NCBI GenBank assembly: GCA_963070105.1
Contig: OY718804.1
Coordinates: 10,555,817 to 10,619,816, forward strand
Source of the DNA: Litomosoides sigmodontis
Lineage: Eukaryota; Nematoda; Chromadorea; Rhabditida; Onchocercidae
Length of the DNA: 64,000 nucleotides
Direction of reading: 5' to 3'
Positions within the stretch are counted from its first letter, which is position 1. Every line of letters begins with the position of its first letter. The translations under genes were made by a program, and so were the position numbers. This document shows positions 1 through 11,439 of the stretch, in pieces. Under the pieces are notes generated by a model that was given only the letters and a program-made list of their open reading frames with translations, had not been told where the DNA came from and made no database searches.

Positions 1-409
1 TATAAAGATCTAGAAGTTAAATGCATTGCATTCACTTGTCAGTTCTAAATCGAGAACAATTAATGCATTAAAAAAAGCCAATTAATCAACTAACATTTAA
101 ACCACCAAGTTTTTACAAAAACCCACTTTTATATTACAACTTTCGACTAGCTGATCAGCAGGACTTTCTGATTTATTATTTTCCCCTTCTGATTCAGATG
201 TGGCATAACTAACCACTTTTTTCCTCTCTCTGAAATTAATAACTAGTTAATGAACTTCATTATTTACAAATGTAGAAAAAGAGAAAAAAGCATTGCAATT
301 TGTGGATGACTCAATTGGTTGAAATACAACAATAAAAATTAATTAAACGCAACATTGATGGCATAAATGGTATGAGAAAAAAAGAATGGATGATTTTATG
401 AAACAATTG

Positions 410-3400
410 TTACTTTGGTGAGATGTCTTTCTCGGTGATAATTTCACCTTCTTCCAATGTTTCCCGTGAGGCCCTTTTCGTATCACTGCGGCGTTCTTTT
501 TTCTTCTTTTTTTCCTTCTTCTTTCTTATTCTGTCCTGCATGAATTCGCAAATTAATACTTTCAATTGTTATTTCTGACCTCAAAACTCCACTAGATGCA
601 AGAAAGCTGACCAATAATTCTTACATTTTCACAGTCGTTCGGAACATTTTTCCTAATGGAAACTGTTTTTTCTTCCCCATTTGCTGGTTGACTCAATAAT
701 GCATTCCTGTAATCTACCACAGGTCAGTGCAAATGAAAATATATACAAGAGTGAAGAAAACATTAGCAATAACATGAGAAAATATTAAATTAAAAAAAAC
801 GCAAAGTTGAAAACAAACAAAAATCAACATGCAAAATAATATACTTACGATGCCTTATACTTCTCATCGTCACTTTCAGCCGAAAACAGACTTGACGGCT
901 TTCTCTTATCTTTTCTAAAAAATATCAGCATTGCCGTATATATGTCGCACCTTCATGTCAGAAAAAATTAAATAAATTTTGAAATCAAAACTTTTGTAAA
1001 AGGATAGAGAGCATTTTGCATAAACAAGAAAAGCCATTCCTTATTAACCAGTGTAACTAACTTCTTATGACGACTCTTCTTTCCTTTCTTATGCTTTTCT
1101 CTGGATTTTTTACGTTTCCTTGATTTTTCAGTTTTAAGTTCGAGTCCTTTTACCGAATTCCTGCTATACAGTGATTTAATTAAAAATAATTCTGAACTTT
1201 GGCCGCTAGAACAGATTAATGGAATTCAAATCTCCTAAGTGCAAAAGGTGAACAGTTAAATTTTGCCTTCACCGATTTCGATGTAGTATTCATCAATATC
1301 TAATCTTTTTATATATCAAATCACCGCCAGAAAGGCTTCACATTCCGCATTTGATCTGAACCATAAATAAGTCACTCAACTTTTTGCAACTTTTTTTTAC
1401 TTTTTGCAACATCTGGCAATATAAAGTTGAAAAGTATACTTTTCACTGTATGAGCTTGTTGAATTATGGGCTGATTTGTGGATATCAGTTGTATAGTCAA
1501 TAGATCTCAGCGTTTCAGTAGATTGCAGCGGCGATTTTTCCGATTCACGTTCTAATATTTGCAAATTACCACACTCTGAAGTAATATTATCAAATTATTA
1601 AATTCGCTGAAAATAAAACTTAAAAAAAACATAACTAGGAAAACAATATTTAAGAGCATAAAACATTACCCGGGGAATTATGGCGACTGGAGCTCAGATT
1701 ACGAATATCCGTGGTCCTACACTGTGAAATCGAACGTGCAACGGAAGAATGCCGGGAAACAACTTGTGATTCAGTACGACTTATTGATCGTTCATAACTG
1801 TGACTTCTGCTTGATTTGTCAGCTGTTGGTGTTATGTCTTCATTTTCACTCCTGTAAATTCATTCAATAATGCTTTTACTGAAAAACCACAATATTGTAA
1901 CAATTCACAATAAATAACTTATAGAAATGTGTAGAAGTTTTCTTTAACAGTAATGACAAACAATTAAATCTATATAAGCTATAAAAGTGGATAAATACAA
2001 CTAAAACAGAAATGGAAAATCTCCTCAAAAATCGCATTTGGTGATAATACCAACTGGTGTTTTGGGGTTCAAAAAATTAAACCACTAAAAAAAAAATTGA
2101 AAACAGCAAGTCTAAAGATATAGCCACCTTAAAATAAAATATAAATACATTATAGCAAAACTAGTTGGTCACCTTTCGCGCCTTGAAGATCCGTCTCTAG
2201 ATGAAGAGTGTCGTTTTCGATGCACATATTTCTCTTCAGTATCTGGTGTCCAATAACGTCGATAACTATGACGATCACAGTAAGAACTTTCTTGTCTTTG
2301 GAATTGATCTCGACTTCGAGAATGATACCTGCCTCGGTGGTAATAATCACGTGGTGTACGACTCCGAGTTCGACTTTCATGCTTCATCCCTCGAGAACGG
2401 CTTCTACGATGTGAGTCACGATATACCGACCGACTTCGTGAACGTCGTTGTCTACTCTCACTTGAAAATTTATTCTTCATTAAAATCCAAACGATCTATC
2501 AGAGTTTATTCGAAAAAGAGGAAAGAGGAAATTTTCCTTCTTAAATGAAGTACCACATCAAATGCAATCCTTCCAAAGAAATCTACCTCCTTCGTTTTCT
2601 TCTATCCTTCGACCAATCATGATGACGTATTTTCTTTCCAAATCGTTTTTCATGTGCAGCCAAAACAGATTCGTTCTTATCACCACGCCTTTGCAACATC
2701 TGATTTTCGGTTTTTGAGTCGCAAATATTACGAACAGGAGATCGTACTTTTGTTGCAATCTAAAACACGAAGTTTCCGTTCGTCTCACCGGTATTTGTGT
2801 TAGGCAAATGGTAATGAAATATAAAATTGGATGGATCCTAAAAAAAAACACTGCTTGATTTTAGAAATTCCCTAAACATTTTATAATTTATCCCAAAAGA
2901 ATTCTAATCCTAAGCTCCACAGAATTTTAATAATACAGATTAACACCACAAAACCTTTTTTTCGTCAATATCTTCTTGAAGCTGCTTTTTCGAGACAGTG
3001 TCTAATTTAACAGTGTCATCTGTCAAAATAGGTTCCGGCCTCTTTCCAGAAATGACTTCTTCATCTTTCGATCCAGATATACACCCATCCAGTTTCGTTG
3101 TAGTTTCGTTTTCGAAAGCTTGAATGTTTGTTTGAAACTCACTCTCCAAATTTTTACACAAGTTGGAGTATAACTTTTCACTTCCAAAGTTTCTGGTGAT
3201 ATTGCTTGGTGTTTTAACTGCACTCTCTGATATACTTAGAATAATTGGAATAGATTCTGTCTGCATAACTGCAATTTGCCCTTTTGTCCCTAAATCACCA
3301 CTGGAATTTCGGACAATCTGTGAATCCAATGATTTCTGTGCACCATCAAGTGTCATATTACGTGACTCCTTGACTTTAATATTATCATGTTCGGCTGCAG

Positions 3401-6400
3401 GTGGGTCTGGACTTGGGGCGTGCATTGGAGGAGGAGGAGGACGTTCCTTTGGCGATTCCACTTTGTCAATATCTTCCGGTGAGTCGCTCGGCTGCCGAGG
3501 TAGTGATGCATATTCAAGGGATGTATTTATTGTTTCACTGGATGGGACTGCTGCAACTGAAGAATTAACTGCGTCATGCAACTTTTTGCGGGAGAATTTT
3601 AGCTGCATTTCAATCATTTTTTTGGTTTTTGCTTTCAAAGCAGGATCAAATGTTGCTTTTTTCTCAACTTCAGATGATAAAGCCGATCCATCCGAAACTA
3701 GCGGTGAAGGCTGTATCGGTGGTGGAGGTGGTACACATGGTGGCAAGTCAATATCCTCAGGCCGAACCTGGAATTCAATACAAGTTCATGAGGAAATCAA
3801 AATGGGAGTTAAAATGGGACTTTTGTTTTATTACCTATCCAATTGAGATTCAAGTCGAAATAACCTACCTTTTTCAGCATTTTCATATTTTTAGCTTTTT
3901 GTTCATATGTATCGTCGGCGCTCGTCAGCTGTGTTGTAGAATGATTTGAACTGCTTACTTTCTAAATTATGCACAAATCAAACTGGTAATCTCAACAACA
4001 CAATCAAATAAGGCTGAATGATATGAAAAAAATTATCTGAAAACTGCATAATCCATGAAACCCGACCATCGCAATTACTGCAGTGCTAGAACAGCAGCGG
4101 TCGGTAACGTCAAACTAACTCATTTTCAGGTGCCTGAACGTCTGTGCAGGACCAGGCGGTCTGAAGAAGGGAGCAAATCTAAGAAAACCTAAGAAAACCC
4201 ATTCAAAGTGGATATGATGAAAGGTAGTTTTCTTTCAAAAAACCAATGTTGGAACGAGACAAACGAAAGACTCTGCGAAATACCAGAACAACCTCGAGTT
4301 CTCAGCAAATCTTGCAAGTTTAACCTGTACGTCTATTACATTCAACTTAAAATTAAAGGCAACAAACTTGTTCTGTCGTATTCTTATAATAACGGCTGTA
4401 GTAGTCGTTCCACTGCAAAGAGTATTGATATTCTTCTTCGGTAAGCGGAGTTATACCTGCAAAAATGAAGACGTAGTAAAACAAAAGAACGGATAACAAA
4501 AACCTACTCATTAAGTCGTATTTAATTTCGTTTTACCACTTTTCTCCTTTTTCAGGCACTGATACAGTACAGCCTCAGAGATTTCGGCTCAGGCGAGCAA
4601 CATTCGGAACGCATCATTGATTTGCTCGATTCCACGTTCTAGCACACAGAAAACATCGATTTGTGCCTACAAATCGAGCCAAATACCAATAATGCCAATT
4701 TACGCTAGTACTTTTCTATTCCATTCAGTGCCTTCTGCTCCATTTTTCATAGAAAAGAATTTACAACGAAAAAGAAATCATAGTAAAGGAAGAACAGAAC
4801 ATGACTGTAGTGATGCGTTACGCGCCGCTATAGTAGCATTGGCCGCAATCCTCTGACTGTTGTTTTTGGTTGCCCAAACTAACCGTAGACTGAAAAGGCT
4901 AAACATAAGCTGAAATCTTTCACGATAAAGAAACTCAGAAACACGGGTGATAAAACTACCATCGCTGGCCAAATGAATGAGAGGTGTTCCGCTCGCATCG
5001 TAAGGTACTACTGGCTTGCCTTGTTCATCTATCGGCATTACTGGGACACCTACAAAAAATTTCTTATATGAATTAGGGATAATAAAGCGATAATCTTTTA
5101 ATATAACGATTCCGGCAATGAGACGTCGCATATAACATGAACTGTTGGAAATTAGAAAAACTCGAAAAATAAATAATACCATAGATGTTTACAGGTGCTG
5201 TGGGTTTGCCATTCGGTCCAGATGGAAATATGAACCGACCATTTGCATCACGAGGGAATATAGCCAGGCCTATAAATACTACGCTACTTTAAGATTAACG
5301 TGAAATGTTAATAGTTGCATCACTTCAACTAACTGAAGTATATAGACTTATAACATGAAGAAATAACCACAAAACTAAAATGTTTCCTAGCACGCCTCCC
5401 TTTTACCATGACTGCTGCCGGTAAAGTTATCTAATCTTTTGAAATTTTCAGGCGACAATTTACAATTTCATGAGATGCTGATCCCTATATCTACTCTTAA
5501 TGAAACGATTGTCAGGGATTCATTTCCTCATATTATAAAATACGTTGTAAACCCACTCAATTTTGCAACTACATTAAAAATATCACAAAAAAGTTCCTTA
5601 ATAAAAAAGCTATTGCAATATACAATTACAAATAAAACTACTGTAACACAAACAAATCTTATAAATGCAGTAAGTAGATTTTCTGCATTAATCTAAAGCA
5701 GTTTTAAAAATCCTGCTAAAGAAAAACGGTAGTTCTTAAATTTATTGAAAAAAATCAGTTACCGTTTGTATCTACCGGTACAATGGGTCTTCCGAGCGTA
5801 CCAGTTGGAAATACAGGTTGCCCATTTTCATCTACAGGGAAAGTAGGCAAATGAGTCGTTGTATCGATTGGAAAAATTGGCATATTATTCATATCTACTG
5901 GAAAAGCTTTTTCACCACGCGCATTCGTTGGTAAAGTAAACCGTCCTTGACTATCACGCGGAAAGAGAGAACTATGAGCTCCGCGATTGTACTGATAACC
6001 ATTGTATGCGATGAAATTACCGCCGCTATCCTGCATGTACCAGTAACCATCTCTGTCCACTGAATACATCTAGAAAAAATCTCATACTCTGAAGATAATG
6101 TTGAGATTTTGTGCTGCTTATAACATATTCTCAACATTTCAAAAGTCCCAAAGGAGTTTCAAATTGCAGTTCGTGGTTAGATGTTCAAAGATCTTCCGTC
6201 AATGGCAAGCCTTATTGAGTAATAGATATGAAAATACATTAGTTTCCTCAAAGAGAGAGCAACAAAACAGTTTGTTTAAATCTTCGCTGCCCAGGTAGTC
6301 GTTAAATCGGAAACATGTAATAGTTTTGATTGCTCCCGACATATTTGTATGTGTTTACGATGTTGCACTCACGTAATCCCGAAAAATATGCTCATATAAA

Positions 6401-8187
6401 TAGGAAACTATCAATAACTAATCCTAACTATGTAAAGATGCTAAACAGGATTCAGTGAAGATCTTCCAAAAATCTTGTCTGAAATGATTTCGTTTTTTTT
6501 TTTTAACTTACAAAAACACTGGCTGGACAAAACATTATCTTACAGAAAAACTAGCAATATGTTGCTTGAGCAAATACACGGGGAATACAAAGCACTATTT
6601 CAACAAGCTGAGGCTTATCACAAAATCCTTGAAATAATTGCTTTCAAATGGAACGTCACACTACAAACTTAATAGAAATTATCAGCAAACCGAAAATGCA
6701 GTGTGATGAATACTCGGTCGCATGTAAGCCCAAGAGTTAAAGAAGCGCATGACCAACCAACCGCTCACTACGGGAATCAAAAAATGTAACTAAGCAATAT
6801 GTTGCTTGAGCAAATGCAAGGGAATTAGAAATGATTGGGTGACAAGACAAAATCAATTCACTATAAAAGGCGTACATTTTTGCACCTGCCTGTTAGTACG
6901 GCTACTTCTATGCCAACAAAAAATTGGAACATTTTTGTTACGAAAACTAAGTTAATGAAAGCTGCTGTTCCAGCAAAAAATACACACATATATTCCCTAT
7001 TAAATTATTTTAGGGACAAGTTTTTCAATCCTGCAAAATCAATACCAGGAAAAACTTTTAAATGACTCGAAAAAAAACTAATATAAATGACACAATACGC
7101 CATAACATCGACACTTACTTCCCCTGCGCAACCGATGTAATATCGATACCCGTCACTGTCACCATGATAAACCCAACCTGGAGGAACATAATGTTTCGGA
7201 CCTGAAAGTAAAGCCGACAAAGGATTAGATAAAATGTTATATTTAAGCGTCCTTCACCTTGTACACGCATATAAAATCAAAATTCCTAGTTGAATTTACT
7301 TTTCACTAACTTATACAGCTTTAAATCTTATTTAGAATTTACTACATATCATGTAGTAAAAAAGGAATCTATTCCCTTCATGCGCGTAAAGCAGGAATTA
7401 GGATAGTGAACTAATTTAGAACTTGAGACATTTTTCTTAATCGCAAAAAATTTCGATGATACTGCGCGCAACCATTTAAAAAATCGCCTTCCATTTGAAA
7501 TCTAGCCCCAAAAAATAATAGAATCTGTCTACTACAGCCTGAAAACAGAATGCCCAGATTTTCCTCTATGTTCCAGCTAGCTAAGTTAGCTTGTTTAAAC
7601 TGACCTTGTAAATGAGGCTTTCCAACATTATAAACACCTCGGGCTTCTGTTGTTTCGGAATTGTCCTGCGTAGTTTTCCCAACCTTAAGCAAGTTCGTTA
7701 ATTTAAGAAAAAAGCAACTGCCAAAAACACTTATGAAATTCATTCCTAAAATGTATTATGAGAGTGAGCGACACATAAACTTAAGAAAATATGTTACCTT
7801 ATTTTGAGATATCTCTGGTGAACTGTGTTTCTTTTCTGCACTACTTCCATCGCTATATTGGCTTTCTTGAACATTACGACTAGTGCTATCAAATTCATCA
7901 ATACCGAAACTCTGATTTTCATTTATCCCAGAATTCGAACATGTTTTCTCGACGGCTACTTCTCCATAACTATCTGTTGCCAATGCAGAATGCTCCGGAG
8001 AACTAGATTGTTCATATGCAACCTTATCGCTTGTACTAACACCATATTCGTCCTCTATCCCAAGTTCGTTCGTCCCATTTTTCTGCACAACATTTCGTTT
8101 TGGAAACATCATTTCATCGTTATCGTCTCCATCGCTCCCTTGTGTTCGACAACTGTCTTCCACCACAAAATTCTCAGTTTCATCCAT
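410..8187 (-). CDS. RS-rich nuclear-type protein with Pro-Val-Asp repeats, 18 exons
   Basis: I do not recognise the family. The hand-built exons (high to low) are 8187-7798, 7683-7605, 7201-7119, 6069-5763, 5269-5180, 5049-4945 (or to 4924), 4456-4368, 3961-3869, 3767-2955, 2837-2789, 2746-2587, 2460-2173, 1851-1670, 1575-1440, 1160-1062, 914-849, 706-625 and 535-410. All joins keep phase and give about 1,080 residues. The N-terminus is acidic and Ser-rich. Exons 3-4 encode aromatic stretches (PPGWVYHGDSDGYRYYIG, DRDGYWYMQDSGG) that loosely recall OCRE-type repeats. Exons 4-6 encode about ten Pro-Val-Asp repeats of the FPVDENGQPVFP kind. Exon 9 is long and proline-rich, with poly-Pro runs and a basic patch (KTKKMIEMQLKFSRKKL). 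Exons 11-12 form an RS domain, and the tail is Lys-rich, ending near EEGEIITEKDISPK. RS domains usually mean splicing or mRNA-processing factors, so a speckle-type nuclear protein is my inference. The exon 6 donor and the exon 10/11 acceptor are the least certain joins. Confidence 0.8.
5049..6069 (-). repeat. Coding repeat: ~12-residue Pro-Val-Asp units
   Basis: Across three exons (6069-5763, 5269-5180, 5049-4945) the protein repeats a short unit of the form [F/V]P[V/I]DxxGxPx. Examples are FPVDMNNMPIFPID, FPVDENGQPVFPTG, VPVDTNG, FPRDANGRFIFPSG, MPIDEQGKPVVPYD. Introns fall inside the array after the first base of a Gly codon each time (phase 1), so single exons could be duplicated or lost without breaking frame. 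Confidence 0.75.
6553..6815. repeat. Intronic direct repeat, 23 bp copies 240 bp apart
   Basis: The 23-base word beginning AGCAATATGTTGCTTGAG occurs at 6553-6575 and again at 6793-6815, followed by similar but diverged sequence (gggaatacaaa against gggaattagaa). Both copies lie in the 1.05 kb intron between exons 3 and 4 of the RS-rich gene. It looks like an old local duplication of unknown role. Confidence 0.7.
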
Positions 8188-9088
8188 TGAGTAATTGTAA
8201 ACTATAAGCCTGGAAATGTACCTACCAGCAACACACAAGAAGTGTGTAAACACAAAACACATGAAACATAGAATACATGAAAGATTACTTAACTGAAACT
8301 TGATTTCGTAATAAAACCATCAATAGCACTTTTTTTACTTCATTACTCGATTAAAAATTTACATTTAATTCACACATTTACATTTGAGAAAATATTATTA
8401 AGACATTCTGAAACGGTGCTGAAAATATCCTTATAAGCGAAGACACTGAAACACTGAGTGACCTAGAAATGGACAGGAAAACGATAACGACAAACAAGAG
8501 TGCTCTCGAGACAGCAAACAAAAGGAAAAATAGGACGAGCAATAGAACTTCACATCTTGCGTCACTACTCTCCACTTTTCAATAAATTCTAAAAGAGCGA
8601 AAAGACACCACCACTCCCTACCACACAGCAACTGCCACCCACAAAGTGATGAACTGTCAATAATATTACGCTGCAATAGTACTTTACGTTTTGAAGTGAT
8701 CTAACTTCTCCGTTGTTGTGGTAGGTTTGGGAATAAGTGGCCAAATTAGTTACATTAATGTTCACTACGCGGCGGTCCAGGAACAAATAGCCGGAGTATG
8801 TGATTTTAATTGAAAATTAGTAGGAAAGGGTGTGACATAGGGGCGGGTGCACCGACTGTACTTCCCTTTTTGGTTTGAGTTTTCGTTTATTTTTTTCAGC
8901 TCTGTAGAAGAGGAAACTAAAAGTCAGCAAGAGTGATTATACTCTTTTATACTCTTTCCTTTTATGATATTTTCCGATAGCAAACATGTTAATGAAATCC
9001 GCTAGGAACTTGGAACTGGTAAACGCACGCGTTTCTTAACAAAGCTCTATTTAGCAGAAACTTTGCACATACGTTGATCTTCAGATTG
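8188..9088. promoter_or_regulatory. Shared divergent promoter region
   Basis: About 900 bases separate the start codons of the leftward RS-rich gene and the rightward hut-1 gene. The stretch must hold the 5' ends and promoters of both. A candidate splice acceptor (minus strand, ACATTTCCAG, near 8211) precedes the RS gene start and could be a spliced-leader site. No TATA box or specific factor site is claimed, and the small ORFs inside look accidental. Confidence 0.5.
9075..9084 (+). other. Putative spliced-leader acceptor of hut-1
   Basis: The sequence TTGATCTTCAG ends at 9084, only four bases before the ATG at 9089, with no donor-bearing exon evident upstream. In nematodes an acceptor this close to the start usually marks trans-splicing of a leader. 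This is inferred from position and motif only. Confidence 0.5.
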
Positions 9089-10912
9089 ATGAAAGTGTGT
9101 GAAACAGCTGATAATTACAAGAAGTTGGGAGACGAAGTTTGCGTGAATGAAGCATCGTGGAAGCAAGTAGCCAATTTAATATTTTGTGCCAGTGGTACGA
9201 TCCTTTGTTACCTTTGGTTTGGAATCATTCAGGAGTCAATGTAAGCTTCTGACCTTTAATTTTCATTGAAAAGGGTTTTTTTTTTCGGAAATTTGAAAGC
9301 ACAGTGCTCAAAATATTAACTCTTTGAAGTATATTCTTTTGATTAAACAAAGGTATTTAGTGAGTAGTTTTTAAACGTTTCAGAATAAAGGGTAAATACG
9401 GTTCCGAGGGCAAGGAGCGTTTCACATGCACACAAGCACTTGTATTTGTGCAATGTACTGTAAATGCAATGTTTGCTTATGTTTTGAAAGGTAAAAAAAA
9501 AGATAATGTCCCGTTACGCATATATGCTGTTGCATCCACGAGTTATTTATTTGCAATGATCACAAATAATCGTGCGTTGCAGTACATACCATATCCAACA
9601 CAGGTTAGCTTTTTTCAATACTTGTGTGCTTTCTTCTGTGTATGAAATCATATTGTTTGTTCATGTCGCGAACTTTGCTCATAACTGATAAGCTTGGGGA
9701 AATGTTTTACTGGTTATCGTTGTGAGGAAACAACTTCTTTGTGGTATTGTTGTGTAAAAATAAACATTTCATTGCATTGTTTATTTTGTTATTACATTTT
9801 AGCCTAATTCGTTTTAGGTATTGGGTAAATCGTGCAAACCAATACCGATAATGGTTTTCGGTTTTCTCTTCTCCAATAAGCGATATCATTTAAAGAAATG
9901 TTGCTGCGTTTTGATGATCGTGTTCGGTGTTGGATTGTTCCTGTATAAGGAAAAAGCGGGTACAACTAATGGAAAATCTTTCAGTTTAGGTTTTGGTGAG
10001 CTATTGCTGGTATGTTATTGTGACTTTCATAGATTTTAAAATTACGTAATACTCCTTCTGGCTGATGAGCAGGTTTGACTAATGCATTTGTAATCGCTGA
10101 AAGGTTGACATGTTGTCTGTCAAAAGCGCTTTATATTTAGTCCTTAAAAACTAAATAACTTAACTTATTGCGCAAGTTTGCAGAACGTCTGTTGGATATT
10201 TCGCTTCAACTTTTATGTCGGTAGTAACTTTCACAGAAAATTGCTCACTGTGGTTCTAGTACTTGCCGAAGGCAGACATACTTTATTGAAATCCAGTAGA
10301 AAAAACAAAATGTATTAAACTTATAGCTGCTATCGCTAGCCATGGATGGTACCACAGGCGCAGTACAGGATAAAATCCGTCAGCAGTATAAGGCAAATGC
10401 TCATGTTATGATGTATTATATGAACTTATTTTCTTCATTGTATCTTCTGATCTGTGTGATTCTGACTGGTGAATTATTTGACTTCATGGTATTTCTGCAA
10501 GCTTACCCTAAAGTAGTAACGGAACTATTTGCCCTTGCGGCTGCAAGTGCTCTGGGGCAGGTATCACTTTTAAACTGCAAATGTTTCCATGTAGGTTCAG
10601 AAGTCTCTAATTTTTTTTAAATTTTAAAATGGCCTTTCACTCTAATTTATGAAAAATTTTCAGTTCTTCATTTTCAAAACCGTGACAGAGTTCAGTCCAT
10701 TAACCTGTTCGATTATAACAACAACGCGTAAACTATTCACGATGCTCGGCTCAGTGATCTTGTTTGGCAATACTTTAACACAGAAGCAATCTCTAGCTAC
10801 CGTGGTTGTATTTACTGGTCTAATATTAGATGCTATTCAGAGTAAGAGGAAAGGGTCTACGGGGAAAGTGGAACTTGTTGAAGAAGATGCTGCTAAAAAT
10901 AAATTGCTATAA
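9089..10912 (+). CDS. hut-1: SLC35B1/HUT-1-type ER nucleotide(-sugar) transporter
   Basis: The multi-pass UAA-family transporter is encoded in five exons: 9089-9240, 9384-9603, 9818-10009, 10327-10560 and 10664-10912. Phases agree and give 348 residues, slightly above the ~320 usual for SLC35B1. Family signatures are unmistakable: [20 protein letters not shown] (joined across exons 2-3), [21 protein letters not shown] before the last intron, and [16 protein letters not shown] in exon 5. The tail ends KNKLL, which fits the K(x)Kxx dilysine ER-retrieval signal, placing it in the ER membrane. Family members have been assigned UDP-galactose transport and, for human SLC35B1, ATP/ADP exchange that feeds luminal chaperones; substrate cannot be told from this sequence. 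The gene lies on the same strand as PWP2, about 460 bases upstream of it. Confidence 0.93.
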
Positions 10913-11439
10913 ATTTTAGTTGTAATATTTAGGAAGGTCAATTTTATGCTCAGTTATTTTGATTGATGCCGCGGAAGGGAGTTGTAGTAGTTTGAGTCAA
11001 GTATAATTTAAATTTCGATTGTTTTATACTCGCTTATTGTTACATATTGTTTGGTCGACCTTTATTTTTGTCCGATTATCTAAATTATTTATGTACGAGT
11101 ACAAAGAATGGCAAAGATTGAATGTAATGCACAGATTATGATGGTGATGTAGTACCATATTATTTTACTTTTTGCATAATAGTTCTTGAATATAAACGTC
11201 AAGTCCTCTTTTTGAGGACTCGATAATTAATATTGCTTGTTCCACAGGAATTCATTTCTTTCCTTTTGGGACTTTCGTTCAAGTCGAGTTCTACTCGGAA
11301 GAAGACACTCTTTTATGAACATCAATTTCAAAGTTAGCCTTTAAATTTATTGCTATATGCTGGTATTTTCAGGGAATTAAGATGACACCATTTTTCTTTG
11401 ATGGTAATAGTTGACAACCTTTTGTGTCTCTCTGAAGTA
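10913..11439 (+). other. Intercistronic region hut-1 / PWP2
   Basis: This stretch holds the hut-1 3' UTR and the PWP2 leader. A clear acceptor (GGTATTTTCAG, ending 11372) is followed by a short upstream ORF, ATG at 11382 to TGA at 11414, ten codons and out of frame with the proposed PWP2 start at 11440. If the acceptor receives a spliced leader, the two genes could be an operon. I see no canonical AATAAA in the non-coding part. Confidence 0.45.

Noticed and set aside
2201..2548. Plus-strand ORF of 115 codons
   Set aside because: It is antisense to the RS-domain exon (2460-2173, minus strand), whose RS codons leave the other strand open.
3163..3846. Plus-strand ORF of 227 codons
   Set aside because: Antisense shadow of the long proline-rich exon 3767-2955 of the RS-rich gene.
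4060..4170. Possible extra minus-strand exon with a proline-rich frame (PFFRPPGPAQTF)
   Set aside because: No choice of acceptor and donor gives a length divisible by three between the flanking exons, so it would break the frame.
4570..4690. Possible minus-strand exon (AQIDVFCVLERG) in the RS-rich gene
   Set aside because: It has an acceptor-like end but hits a stop in the required phase and lacks a convincing donor.
6475..6672. Plus-strand ORF of 65 codons in an RS-gene intron
   Set aside because: No splice context, no recognisable motif, and no homopolymer-free start; likely chance.
7411..7743. Whole 110-codon minus ORF as one gene
   Set aside because: Only 7683-7605 behaves as an exon with matching phase; the rest is intron read-through.
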